Shown: positions 1 through 7,468 of the stretch, piece after piece
How positions within the stretch are numbered: position 1 is the first letter of the stretch
Layout: each line of letters begins with the position of its first letter
Source of the DNA: Salipiger abyssi
Lineage (GTDB): Bacteria > Pseudomonadota > Alphaproteobacteria > Rhodobacterales > Rhodobacteraceae
Direction: 5' to 3'
Assembly (NCBI RefSeq): GCF_001975705.1
Contig: NZ_CP015093.1
Coordinates: 3,604,501-3,668,500, forward strand
DNA length: 64,000 bases
Notes under the pieces: generated by a model
Databases searched by the model: none
What the model saw: the letters and a program-made list of their open reading frames with translations, nothing else
What the model was told of the DNA's origin: nothing
Translations under genes and position numbers: made by a program

Positions 1-1043
1 AGGACTGGAAAGAGGGCGACGACGTCAATGTCGAGATGTCCTATGAAAAGCTCCCCGAGGTGCCCGAGGTCGATTTCTCCGGCGTCGAGATCGAGAAGCT
101 GGTGGTGAAGGCCGACGATGCCGCCGTCGAGGAGGCGCTGGCCTCGCTCGCCGAGACCGCGCAGGATTTCAAGGACCGCCGCAAGGGCACCAAGGCCAAG
201 GACGGCGATCAGGTCGTGATCGACTTTGTCGGCAAGGTCGACGGTGAGCCCTTCGAGGGCGGCGCCGCCGAGGATTACCCGCTCGTGCTGGGCTCCAACT
301 CCTTCATCCCGGGCTTCGAAGAGCAGCTTGTCGGCGTGAAGGTCGAGGAAGAGAAATCCGTCGAGGTCACCTTCCCCGAGGAATACGGTGCCGAGCATCT
401 GGCCGGCAAGGCGGCTGTCTTCGACGTGACCGTCAAGGCCGTCAAGGAGCCGGTGGCCGCCGAGGTCGACGATGAGTTGGCGAAGAAATTCGGCGCCGAG
501 GATCTCGAGTCGCTGAAAGGCCAGATCCGCGAGCGCCTGGAGGCCGAATACACCGGCGCCGCGCGTCAGGTGATGAAGCGCGGCCTGCTCGACAAGCTCG
601 ACACGCTGGTGAGCTTCGAGCTGCCGCCGTCGCTGGTCGATGCCGAGGCCAAGCAGATCGCGCATCAGCTCTATCACGAAGAGCACCCGGAGGATCACGG
701 CCACGATCACGGCGAGATGGAGCCGACCGACGAGCACAAGACCCTCGCCGAGCGCCGCGTGCGTCTGGGCCTGCTGCTGGCCGAGATCGGCCAGAAGGCC
801 GAGGTCGAGGTCACCGATGCCGAGATGACCCAGGCGATCATGGCGCAGGCGCGCCAGTACCCGGGCCAGGAACGCGCCTTCTTCGATTTCGTGCGCCAGA
901 ACGCGCAGATGCAGCAGCAGCTCCGCGCGCCGATCTTCGAGGACAAGGTGATCGACCACATCGCCGAGCAGGCGACCGTGACCGAGAAAGAGATCACCAA
1001 GGAAGAGCTTCAGACCGCCGTCGAAGCGCTCGACGACGAGTGA
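1..1043 (+). CDS. tig: Trigger factor, 5' end outside the window
   Basis: Ribosome-associated chaperone and prolyl isomerase that meets nascent chains at the exit tunnel. The frame is open from base 3, so the protein is cut by the window edge. About 346 residues are visible and the N-terminal ribosome-binding domain (roughly 100 residues) is missing. The visible part has the FKBP-type isomerase domain ([20 protein letters not shown] near visible residue 70, then [11 protein letters not shown]) followed by the helical chaperone domain. A His/Glu-rich stretch ([14 protein letters not shown]) lies at about visible residues 226-240 and could bind metal. A strong terminator follows the stop. Identity is secure from domain order. 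Confidence 0.95.
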   Translation, partial: DWKEGDDVNVEMSYEKLPEVPEVDFSGVEIEKLVVKADDAAVEEALASLAETAQDFKDRRKGTKAKDGDQVVIDFVGKVDGEPFEGGAAEDYPLVLGSNSFIPGFEEQLVGVKVEEEKSVEVTFPEEYGAEHLAGKAAVFDVTVKAVKEPVAAEVDDELAKKFGAEDLESLKGQIRERLEAEYTGAARQVMKRGLLDKLDTLVSFELPPSLVDAEAKQIAHQLYHEEHPEDHGHDHGEMEPTDEHKTLAERRVRLGLLLAEIGQKAEVEVTDAEMTQAIMAQARQYPGQERAFFDFVRQNAQMQQQLRAPIFEDKVIDHIAEQATVTEKEITKEELQTAVEALDDE

Positions 1044-1080
1044 TAACCCGGCCGGGGGCGACCCCGGCAGCGCAGAATAG

Positions 1081-1110
1081 AAAGAGCGGGCCATGCGGTC
1101 CGCTCTTTTT
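1081..1110 (+). terminator. Rho-independent terminator after tig
   Basis: Nine-base stem AAAGAGCGG / CCGCTCTTT with a 10-base loop, followed by a run of T. It lies about 38 bp after the tig stop codon in the correct orientation. Confidence 0.88.
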
Positions 1111-1205
1111 CGTTTGGGAGGAGCCTGTTGGCCGGCTCCGCCAATTCCGGCGATGCTGATCCCAGGCCCTCGCTCCCGGGCACTTTTCCTCACCCGCGCA
1201 CAACG

Positions 1206-1232
1206 AAAAACCGCGCCGGAGATCCGGCGCGG
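1206..1232 (-). terminator. Rho-independent terminator of the rpsF-rpsR-rplI operon
   Basis: Perfect 9-bp GC stem CCGCGCCGG / CCGGCGCGG with a 4-base loop. Read on the minus strand it is followed by TTTTT. It lies 38 bp beyond the rplI stop codon. Confidence 0.88.
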
Positions 1233-1269
1233 TTCATCATGTCTTGGATGAAAAAACGAACGCGGGGGC

Positions 1270-1893
1270 TCAGTTTTCCTCGGCTTCTTCCGCGGCGCGG
1301 CCCTCGGGGGTCTCGACCAGATCGGAATCTTCCGACGAGGCGGCACCGATATCGTCGAAGAGCTCGGCGATCTCGAATTCGGCCTGGGCCTCTTCCTCGG
1401 CGGCGAGTTCCTGGATCGACTTGCCCGACGCTTGCAGCTCGGCCTCTTCCGGCGAGCGCGCGACGTTCAGGCTGATCGTGCACACGACCTCGGGGTGCAG
1501 GTGCACCTCGACCTCGTGCAGACCCAGCTCTTTGATCGGCTGGCGGATGATGACCTGCTTGCGGTCGATCGAGAAACCTTCCTCGGTGGCCACGTCGGCG
1601 GCGTCACGGGTGGTGACCGAGCCGTAGAGGTTGCCGCCGTCGGAGGCCTGGCGAATCACGACGAACTGCTGGGCGTCCAGCTTCTCGGCGAGGGCTTCGG
1701 CCTCTTTCTTGGTTTCCAGGTTGCGCGCTTCGAGCTGCGCTTTCTGGGTCTCGAACTGCGCGATGTTCTCTTTCGAGGCGGTCAGCGCCTTGCCTTGAAG
1801 CAGCAGGTAGTTGCGGGCATAGCCGGGCTTGACGTCGACGACATCGCCCATCTGGCCGAGCTTGGCCACGCGTTCCAGAAGGATGACTTGCAT
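1270..1893 (-). CDS. rplI: 50S ribosomal protein L9
   Basis: Large-subunit protein that binds 23S rRNA and helps frame maintenance. The N-terminus [20 protein letters not shown] and the GYARNYLL motif are the classic L9 signature. At 207 residues it is longer than the ~149 of E. coli L9. The extra length is an acidic Glu/Ala/Asp-rich C-terminal tail from about residue 150, which is common in this group of alphaproteobacteria. Last gene of the rpsF-rpsR-rplI operon, 13 bp after rpsR, with its own terminator downstream. Confidence 0.97.
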   Translation of the reverse strand: MQVILLERVAKLGQMGDVVDVKPGYARNYLLLQGKALTASKENIAQFETQKAQLEARNLETKKEAEALAEKLDAQQFVVIRQASDGGNLYGSVTTRDAADVATEEGFSIDRKQVIIRQPIKELGLHEVEVHLHPEVVCTISLNVARSPEEAELQASGKSIQELAAEEEAQAEFEIAELFDDIGAASSEDSDLVETPEGRAAEEAEEN

Positions 1894-1906
1894 GGGTCCG
1901 ATCTCC

Positions 1907-2134
1907 TTACTTCACGACGTAGGGCAGCAGGGCGAGGAAGCGGGCGCGCTTGATGGCACGGGCCAGCTCACGCTGCTTCTTGGCGCTGACAGCGGTGATC
2001 CGCGAGGGCACGATCTTGCCGCGCTCGGAGATGTAGCGCTGAAGCAGCTTGGTGTCTTTGTAGTCAATCTTGGGTGCATTGTCGCCCGAGAAGGGGCAGA
2101 CCTTGCGGCGGCGGAAAAACGGTTTTGCAGCCAT
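1907..2134 (-). CDS. rpsR: 30S ribosomal protein S18
   Basis: 75-residue small-subunit protein that pairs with S6 on the 16S rRNA platform. Hallmarks are the basic N-terminus (RRRKVCPF), the [17 protein letters not shown] core and the [22 protein letters not shown]-terminal block. Its length is normal for the family. It sits between rpsF and rplI in the standard order, 25 bp after rpsF. Confidence 0.97.
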   Translation of the reverse strand: MAAKPFFRRRKVCPFSGDNAPKIDYKDTKLLQRYISERGKIVPSRITAVSAKKQRELARAIKRARFLALLPYVVK

Positions 2135-2159
2135 GGTTTAACTCCTCTTCTTCAGGGTA

Positions 2160-2516
2160 TCAGTTGCGCCGGTCGCGACGGTTGTCACGTTCGTCGCGTT
2201 TCTGCATCTGGATCGACGGGCCTTCGGCATGCTCATCGACCTTGATGGTCAGAACGCGCATCACGTCGTCGTGCAGCCGCATCAGGCGCTCCATCTCCTG
2301 CACCGCGGTCGCGGGGGAGTCGGTGCGCAGGAAGGCATAGTGGCCCTTGCGGTTCTTGTTGATCTTGTAGGCCATCGTCTTGACGCCCCAGTACTCGGAT
2401 TCGACGACCTTGCCGCCATTGTCCGAAAGCACGGTGCTGAAATGTTCGACGAGGCCCTCGGCCTGCGCGTTGGACAGATCCTGACGCGCGATAAAGACAT
2501 GCTCGTAAAGCGGCAT
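2160..2516 (-). CDS. rpsF: 30S ribosomal protein S6
   Basis: 118-residue small-subunit protein, partner of S18. It starts MPLYEHVFIARQDLS and ends in a basic Arg/Asp-rich tail (RDERDNRRDRRN). The start at 2516 is chosen because the family signature begins there and GGAG lies 7-8 bases upstream. The frame stays open much further upstream, but that extension has no S6 homology. First gene of the ribosomal operon, with a candidate promoter and a leader hairpin upstream. Confidence 0.96.
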   Translation of the reverse strand: MPLYEHVFIARQDLSNAQAEGLVEHFSTVLSDNGGKVVESEYWGVKTMAYKINKNRKGHYAFLRTDSPATAVQEMERLMRLHDDVMRVLTIKVDEHAEGPSIQMQKRDERDNRRDRRN

Positions 2517-2549
2517 GTGAGCTCCATTTCTATCAAGGCGCATTTCATA

Positions 2550-2576
2550 GGGCAGGCGATCCCTTCGCTCCTGCCC
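2550..2576 (-). promoter_or_regulatory. Leader hairpin of the rpsF operon
   Basis: GGGCAGG and CCTGCCC form a 7-bp stem with a 13-base loop about 34 bases upstream of the rpsF start codon, inside the inferred 5' leader. S6:S18 is known to autoregulate through leader RNA in many bacteria. Whether this hairpin is such a site is inference, because I could not confirm the conserved bulge. Confidence 0.35.
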
Positions 2577-2620
2577 ACGAGAGACTGCGCGGTTCATACG
2601 GTCTCGCAAAGGGATGCGCC

Positions 2621-2648
2621 CGTATACACGCTGGGGCGACGAGATCAA
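2621..2648 (-). promoter_or_regulatory. Candidate sigma-70 promoter of rpsF operon
   Basis: On the minus strand TTGATC (-35, at 2643-2648) and TATACG (-10, at 2621-2626) are separated by 16 bases. This would give a leader of about 100 nt before rpsF. Confidence 0.5.
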
Positions 2649-2780
2649 GCCTTGTGGCCAAAGGGCGGAAATGAGGCCGTGGCGCCCGCGATTTTCCCGG
2701 ATCGCGCCGAAATATGGCCGGGTTTGTTGGCAAGGGTAAGCACATTCCTGTGATCCCCTGCTGCCGGAGGAGCCTGCGTC

Positions 2781-3020
2781 ATGACCGCCTATACCACACC
2801 GATCCCGCCCCGTACCCCCGCCGCCGGCCTGGCGCTCGGGCTTTTTCTGCGCGCGGTGCTGCTGGTCGTCGGCAGCGGTCTCACCATGGCGGCCTTCGGC
2901 CTCTGGCTCATGCCTGGCGCGTCTCAGCTGCCGGAACTGGCGCTGATCAAGCTGGGCCTGTCGCTGTTCTTTCTGATCGGCGGGCTGTGCTGCATCACCG
3001 GGGCGCGTGGCGGCCACTGA
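2781..3020 (+). CDS. Small two-helix membrane protein of unknown function
   Basis: 79 residues. After a short Pro/Thr-rich start there are two hydrophobic segments, roughly residues 17-44 (LALGLFLRAVLLVVGSG onward) and 52-73 (LALIKLGLSLFFLIGGLCC), with a short loop between them. GGAGGA lies 9 bases before the ATG, a good ribosome binding site. I do not recognise a family. It is divergent from rpsF and separated by 137 bp from the YceI gene downstream. It could be a small inner-membrane protein conserved in Rhodobacterales, but no role can be read from the sequence. Confidence 0.65.
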   Translation: MTAYTTPIPPRTPAAGLALGLFLRAVLLVVGSGLTMAAFGLWLMPGASQLPELALIKLGLSLFFLIGGLCCITGARGGH

Positions 3021-3157
3021 GCCGCAATCGCGCAATGCCGCGCAAGGCAATGTTCATTTTTCAACAGTATCTGTGGGAGCAGCGGTAATTGCCGCGGCGC
3101 GGCAAACCTCCATCTTTCGGGCATTGACCAACGTCATCCAACTCACGGAGCCCGAGT

Positions 3158-3733
3158 ATGAAAACCATCCTTTTCGCCGGCCTGCTGGCCGCTGCCCCGC
3201 TGGCCGCTGTCGCAGCCCCCGAAAACTATGTGCTGGACTCCAGTCACAGCCAGATCGTCTTCTCCTACAACCACCTCGGATACTCGACCGGCTACGGCAT
3301 GTTCTCGGGCTTCGAGGGCGAAATTGCCTATGATGCCGAAGACCCCGCCGCGTCGTCGGTCGAGGTGTCCTTCCCCGTGCGCTCGATGCTGACCGGCTGG
3401 GAAGCGCGTTTCGAGCACTTCATGAGCGACGATTTCTTCGGCGCCACCGATGACAGCGAGATGGTCACCTTCACCTCCACCGGCATCGAAGTGACCGGCG
3501 ACGACACCGCGCTGATCACCGGTGACCTGACCCTGAACGGCGTGACCAAATCCGTCGTGCTCGACGCCACGCTGAACCAGGCCGGCGAGCACCCGATGGA
3601 GGGCAAGCCCTGGCTCGGCTTCTTCGCCACCACCACGCTGGTGCGCTCGGAGTTCGAACTCGGCATGTTCGCCCCCTATGTCAGCGACGAGGTCGAGGTC
3701 GAGATCTCTGTCGAGGCGATGAAAGCCGAATGA
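3158..3733 (+). CDS. YceI family periplasmic protein
   Basis: 191 residues with a cleavable signal peptide (residues 1-19, ending AAVAA before PENYVLD). The rest is a YceI beta-barrel lipocalin-like domain: YVLDSSHSQIVFSYNHLGYS at the start, the typical SSVEVSFPV strand and LNGVTKSVVLDATLN. YceI proteins bind polyisoprenoids or other amphiphiles in the periplasm. Monocistronic, with a strong terminator about 110 bp downstream. A second YceI domain in this window is fused to a cytochrome b561 (25206-26402), so the cell has at least two versions. Confidence 0.9.
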   Translation: MKTILFAGLLAAAPLAAVAAPENYVLDSSHSQIVFSYNHLGYSTGYGMFSGFEGEIAYDAEDPAASSVEVSFPVRSMLTGWEARFEHFMSDDFFGATDDSEMVTFTSTGIEVTGDDTALITGDLTLNGVTKSVVLDATLNQAGEHPMEGKPWLGFFATTTLVRSEFELGMFAPYVSDEVEVEISVEAMKAE

Positions 3734-3750
3734 ACCCAGGTTCGTAGGTA

Positions 3751-3806
3751 ACGAGTACCTCGTTTTATGTAGCTGACGAGTACCGCCTTTACCTCTTTTG
3801 ACGAGT
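3751..3806. repeat. Three 25-bp-spaced ACGAGT direct repeats
   Basis: ACGAGT occurs at 3751, 3776 and 3801, exactly 25 bp apart. The first two extend to ACGAGTACC. The tract is AT-richer than its surroundings and lies between the YceI stop codon and its terminator. Function unknown. Confidence 0.5.
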
Positions 3807-3845
3807 GGTTTGGGTATTTCGTTAAGACTTTTGGGTTTTTGAGTG

Positions 3846-3883
3846 AGCCCCCCGGACAGCCCCGCGCGTCCGGGGGGCTTTTT
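3846..3883 (+). terminator. Rho-independent terminator after the YceI gene
   Basis: 12-bp stem AGCCCCCCGGAC / GTCCGGGGGGCT with a 10-base loop, followed by TTTTT. Confidence 0.88.
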
Positions 3884-3909
3884 GCACTCCGGCATGTCGG
3901 TGGCGGCGC

Positions 3910-4581
3910 TCAGCGCTTGTGGTCGCGGTAATCCGAGAGGCGCTTGCCCGGCTCGTCGACAAACAGCCCCGGCAGCGGCGTGAGCTGCGTCACCCGGTCG
4001 ATGCGGAAACTGTCGAACGCGCCCCGCGTCTCGTTCCAGGCGGTGCAGGTCCAGACCCGGCCCCAATAGTCGATCTCCAGCGGGCGGATCTCCTGCACGC
4101 CGTCGCGCCCCTTCAGCGTCACGCGCAGCTTTTGCCGGGCGCGGATCGCGGCACGAAACACCGGCATGTGGCGAAACCCCTGCGCCGCCTCGCGATAGGC
4201 AGCGCCGGCAAAGCCGAAGCTCGCGGGCTCGGGGCTGGCCTCCTCCGGCAGCACCGCGTCGATCTTGGCCGAGAGGCTCTCTGCCGCCTCCGCCAGCTCC
4301 GGCAGCTCGCCGGCGCCCGCGCCCACGGCGGCCAGCCCCAGATGCAGCACCTCAAGCTCCGTCTCCGTCAGGTTCAGCGGCGGCAGGGTGATGCTGGCCT
4401 CCGCCGCATAGCCCCGACCGCGCCTGCCCGTCACCGGCACGCCCGAGGCGGCAAGCGTGTCCATGTCGCGATAGATCGTGCGCACCGAGACGCCGAATTC
4501 CTCCGCCAGCACCTCCGCCGTGTGCAGCCGGCCATCCTTGAGCCGCTGGAGCAGGGCAAAGAGACGGTCGGATTTCCTCAT
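3910..4581 (-). CDS. YafY-type HTH/WYL-domain transcriptional regulator
   Basis: 223 residues. The N-terminal winged HTH (residues 1-60) carries LFALLQRLKDGRLHTAEVLA and VSVRTIYRDMDTL. The C-terminal WYL-type ligand or effector domain (about 130-215) has the variant LEIDYWGRVWTCTAW followed by FRIDRVTQL. Start 4581 is chosen because MRKSDRLFALL matches the family start. It is divergent from tatA. An inverted repeat TGACA-N6-TGTCA at 4637-4652 lies upstream and is a likely autoregulatory operator. Regulators of this kind are often linked to VOC/PhnB-like enzymes. None is adjacent here, so the target is unknown. Confidence 0.85.
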   Translation of the reverse strand: MRKSDRLFALLQRLKDGRLHTAEVLAEEFGVSVRTIYRDMDTLAASGVPVTGRRGRGYAAEASITLPPLNLTETELEVLHLGLAAVGAGAGELPELAEAAESLSAKIDAVLPEEASPEPASFGFAGAAYREAAQGFRHMPVFRAAIRARQKLRVTLKGRDGVQEIRPLEIDYWGRVWTCTAWNETRGAFDSFRIDRVTQLTPLPGLFVDEPGKRLSDYRDHKR

Positions 4582-4636
4582 GCGATTCGGCGCCTTGCTG
4601 CTGCGGGTCGGGATGCGTGCGGCACTCTCGGGCAAC

Positions 4637-4652
4637 TGACAGAATAATGTCA
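4637..4652. promoter_or_regulatory. Candidate operator TGACA-N6-TGTCA
   Basis: Perfect 5+5 inverted repeat about 56 bp upstream of the WYL regulator start, overlapping a minus-strand TTGACA hexamer. TGACA/TGTCA half-sites are typical of YafY-like regulators, so autoregulation is the simplest reading. Confidence 0.45.
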
Positions 4653-4791
4653 ATGAAGCGGGCGAAATATCCCGTCCGGCAGGCCCGCCGATGCGGTTGG
4701 CCGCTTTTCGCGCCCCGGGAAAGCGCCTAGAGAAAGACAGGAGACGTTCAACGCCGGGCGCCCGGGCGCGCCCGCGAGATGGAGAAGAGAC

Positions 4792-5007
4792 ATGCTCAAC
4801 AATATCGGCCTTCCCGGCCTTCTGCTGATCGCCGTCGTGGTGCTGGTGCTGTTCGGCCGCGGCAAGATTTCCAACCTCATGGGAGAGGTCGGCAAGGGCA
4901 TCACCGCCTTCAAGAAAGGCGTGAACGAGGGCGGCAAGGAACTCGAGGACGCCAAGGCCGACGAGGCCAAGGACGTGACCCCGGAAGACGAGAAAGACAA
5001 GGCGTAA
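4792..5007 (+). CDS. tatA: Sec-independent protein translocase subunit TatA
   Basis: 71 residues. Short N-terminus, one transmembrane helix (about residues 6-21, [16 protein letters not shown]), then the conserved FGRGKI hinge and an amphipathic helix ([15 protein letters not shown]), followed by an acidic/lysine tail. TatA oligomers form the size-adapting channel of the twin-arginine pathway for folded proteins. First gene of tatABC, 3 bp before tatB. A GGAGA ribosome binding site is close upstream. Confidence 0.95.
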   Translation: MLNNIGLPGLLLIAVVVLVLFGRGKISNLMGEVGKGITAFKKGVNEGGKELEDAKADEAKDVTPEDEKDKA

Positions 5008-5010
5008 GCC

Positions 5011-5493
5011 ATGTTCGATCTGGGTTGGTCGGAGCTTATGGTCATCGGCATCGTGGCGCTGATCGTCGTCGGGCCGAAGGACCTGCCGATGCTGTTCCGC
5101 AATGTGGGCCGCTTCATGGGCAAGGCGCGCGGTTTGGCGCGTGAGTTTTCGCGCGCGATGAACGACGCCGCCGACGAGAGCGGCATGCGCGACGTTGCCA
5201 AGACCTTCAAAAGCGCCACGAATCCGGTGGGCTCGGCCTTTGACGGGGTCAAGGATGCGGCGCGCGCGATGACCGATCCGACGCCGGAGCGCAAGGAAAC
5301 GGGCCTCAAGGAAGACCCCGGCGCGCTCGATGCCGAGCGCTCGGACGCCAAACGCCGGATCGAGGCGAGCGCTGCGCGCTCGGCGGCGGACCGGCAACGG
5401 CGCGAAGCGGAGCAGGCGGCGAAACGTGCCGAGGAGGCCGCCACAAAGGCTGCCGAGCTGGAAGAGGCGCTGAAAAAAGACGGTGAGGCATGA
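5011..5493 (+). CDS. tatB: Sec-independent protein translocase subunit TatB
   Basis: 160 residues. N-terminal transmembrane helix with the TatB signature GWSELMVIGIVALIVVGPKD, including the conserved Glu8 and the GPKDLP hinge. An amphipathic helix and a long charged coiled-coil-like tail rich in Ala, Glu and Arg follow (about residues 85-160). TatB with TatC forms the receptor for twin-arginine signal peptides. Its stop overlaps the tatC start by 4 bases (ATGA), suggesting translational coupling. Confidence 0.95.
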   Translation: MFDLGWSELMVIGIVALIVVGPKDLPMLFRNVGRFMGKARGLAREFSRAMNDAADESGMRDVAKTFKSATNPVGSAFDGVKDAARAMTDPTPERKETGLKEDPGALDAERSDAKRRIEASAARSAADRQRREAEQAAKRAEEAATKAAELEEALKKDGEA

Positions 5494-6476
5494 GCCAGGC
5501 AGAAAATGACGAGATCGAAGACAGCTCGGCCCCGCTGATCGAGCATCTGGCCGAGCTGCGCACGCGGCTCATCCGCTCGGTGATCGCCTTCATCATCGGC
5601 ATCGTGCTGGCCTTCACAGTCGCCGAGCCGATCCTGCAATTCCTGCTGGGGCCGATCGAGGCGACCCTGCGCGAGCTCGGCGACCCGTCGCCGACCATGC
5701 AGTACACCTCGCCGCAGGAATATCTCTTCACGCTGTTCCGGATCTCGATGGTCTTCGGCTTCGCGCTGGCCTTCCCGGTGATCTCCTACCAGCTCTGGCG
5801 CTTCGTGGCGCCGGGGCTCTACAAGTCGGAGAAGGGGGCGTTCCTGCCCTTCCTGATCGCCTCTCCGGTGATGTTCCTGCTGGGCGCAAGCTTTGCGCAT
5901 TTCGTGGTGACACCGCTCGCCATGGCGTTCTTTCTGGGCTTTGCCGATGTCTCCTCGATCTTTGCCAACCTGCTCTCGACGGCGGCGGATCGGGTGAGCG
6001 ACGGCGTCGCCGGTGTCGCGGCCTCCGAACCCGCCATGGTGCCCGAGACCAGCGAGGGCATCCGCATCACCTTCTTCGGCAAGGTGAACGAGAGCCTCGA
6101 CATCACGCTGAAATTCATCATCGCCTTCGGCCTCTGCTTCCAGCTGCCGGTGCTGCTCACGCTGATGGGCAAGGCCGGTCTGGTGACCTCCGAGGGGCTG
6201 GGTTCGGTGCGCAAATACGCCGTCGTGGCAATCCTGGTGCTGGCCGCGCTGGTCACGCCGCCGGATGTCACCACCCAGGCGATCCTGTTCACCGTGGTTT
6301 ACGGGCTCTACGAGATCTCGATCTTCCTCGTCCGCCTGGTCGAGAAGAAGCGCGAGAAGGAGCTGAAAGAGCAGGGGCTCTGGTTCGAGGACGAGCCGGA
6401 TACCGAAAACGACCCGATGTTCGACGAGTTCGATGAGGACGACGGCGAGCCGGACGACGAGGACAAGACCAAGTGA
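5490..6476 (+). CDS. tatC: Sec-independent protein translocase subunit TatC
   Basis: 328 residues, six transmembrane helices. The signature IEHLAELRTRLIRS is at residues 17-30, with FALAFPVISYQLWRFVAPGLY near 91-111. Recognises the twin-arginine signal peptide. It is longer than E. coli TatC (258). Residues about 151-195 form an extra Ala/Ser/Val-rich insertion in the loop before ITFFGKVNE, and the C-terminus is a long acidic tail (DEPDTENDP onward). The stop overlaps the next gene by 4 bases (GTGA). Confidence 0.95.
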   Translation: MSQAENDEIEDSSAPLIEHLAELRTRLIRSVIAFIIGIVLAFTVAEPILQFLLGPIEATLRELGDPSPTMQYTSPQEYLFTLFRISMVFGFALAFPVISYQLWRFVAPGLYKSEKGAFLPFLIASPVMFLLGASFAHFVVTPLAMAFFLGFADVSSIFANLLSTAADRVSDGVAGVAASEPAMVPETSEGIRITFFGKVNESLDITLKFIIAFGLCFQLPVLLTLMGKAGLVTSEGLGSVRKYAVVAILVLAALVTPPDVTTQAILFTVVYGLYEISIFLVRLVEKKREKELKEQGLWFEDEPDTENDPMFDEFDEDDGEPDDEDKTK

Positions 6477-7315
6477 CTAAATCCGCATTGAAACGCATCG
6501 CGGCGGCGCTGGAGCGTATGGCTCCGGCGCCGCTCGCCGCTCCCGATTTCGACGCCGCCGAGGCTTTTGTCTGGCATGTCGATCCCGACCGGCTGCAACC
6601 GGTCGGGCAGGTCAACCGCGTGCCGCTGCGGCTGTTGCTGGGCATCGACCGCACCCGCGATACGCTGTTGCAGAACACCGCCCAGTTCGCCCGTGGCATG
6701 CCCGCGAACAACGCCCTGCTCTGGGGTGCGCGTGGGATGGGAAAATCGAGCCTTGTCAAAGCAGTATGCGCCGAAATTCGCGCACAGGGTGAAGATCTGA
6801 AGCTGGTCGAGCTGCAGCGCGAGGATCTGGGCTCGGTGGCGCGGCTGCTGACCCTGCTGCGCGCCTCCGACAAGCGGTTTGTGCTGTTCTGCGACGACCT
6901 GTCGTTCTCCCATGACGACCAGCATTACAAGAGCTTGAAGGCCGTTCTTGACGGCGGGATCGAAGGCCGCCCGGACAATGTGCTGTTCTACGCCACCTCC
7001 AACCGCCGCCACCTGATGCCGCGCGACATGATCGAGAACGAGCGCAGCTCTGCGATCAACCCCTCCGAGGCGGTCGAGGAGAAGGTTTCGCTCTCCGACC
7101 GGTTCGGGCTCTGGCTGGGCTTCCACCCCTGTTCGCAGGACGAATATCTCGCGATGATCCGGGGCTATTGCGCCGCCTATGGCGTCACGGCGGAGGAAGA
7201 CGAGCTGCGCGCCGAGGCCATCGAATGGCAGGCGACGCGCGGCGCGCGCTCGGGCCGCGTCGCCTGGCAGTTCTTCACCGATCTGGCGGGCCGCAAGGGC
7301 GTGGCGCTGGGGTGA
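6473..7315 (+). CDS. DUF815 family AAA+-like ATP-binding protein
   Basis: 280 residues. Walker A GARGMGKSS at residues 85-93, Walker B-like FVLFCDDLSF near 135-145, a sensor-like YATSNRRHLMP, and the family motif SLSDRFGLWLGFHPC. This matches DUF815, a P-loop ATPase family of unknown cellular role found in many proteobacteria. The start is a GTG that overlaps the tatC stop (GTGA), so expression is probably coupled to tatABC. Whether it acts in export is not known. Downstream lies an inverted GAGTATTT repeat pair. Confidence 0.88.
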   Translation: MTKSALKRIAAALERMAPAPLAAPDFDAAEAFVWHVDPDRLQPVGQVNRVPLRLLLGIDRTRDTLLQNTAQFARGMPANNALLWGARGMGKSSLVKAVCAEIRAQGEDLKLVELQREDLGSVARLLTLLRASDKRFVLFCDDLSFSHDDQHYKSLKAVLDGGIEGRPDNVLFYATSNRRHLMPRDMIENERSSAINPSEAVEEKVSLSDRFGLWLGFHPCSQDEYLAMIRGYCAAYGVTAEEDELRAEAIEWQATRGARSGRVAWQFFTDLAGRKGVALG

Positions 7316-7346
7316 CCTCGCCGCGCCGCGGTTCCCGACGCCGCAT

Positions 7347-7413
7347 GAGTATTTGAAGAAAGATGAAAGCGCCTCCGGGAGCGCCCTGATCCTTCATCTT
7401 TCTGAAAATACTC
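7347..7413. repeat. Inverted pair of the GAGTATTT-GAAAGATGAA motif
   Basis: GAGTATTTGAAGAAAGATGAA at 7347-7367 is mirrored by its reverse complement, with two mismatches, at 7393-7413. The 25-bp spacer is GC-rich. It lies between convergent genes and could form a 21-bp hairpin. It belongs to the dispersed motif also seen at 10272, 15694, 25126/25161 and 38882. Confidence 0.7.
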
Positions 7414-7441
7414 AAAAAAAGTCCGGCCACCGGGGCCGGAC
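7414..7441 (-). terminator. Terminator of the NlpD-like gene
   Basis: GTCCGGCC / GGCCGGAC stem with a 5-base loop. On the minus strand it is followed by TTTTTTT. It is 27 bp beyond the stop codon at 7469 and runs directly into the GAGTATTT motif. Confidence 0.85.
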
Positions 7442-7468
7442 AATCCTCTCGGGAATGCGCTGTGCGTA

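Noticed and set aside
2714-3088. Longer open frame overlapping the small membrane protein in another frame
   Set aside because: The 79-residue frame has a strong GGAGGA and two clear membrane helices. The longer frame is Arg/Pro-rich without a start signal.
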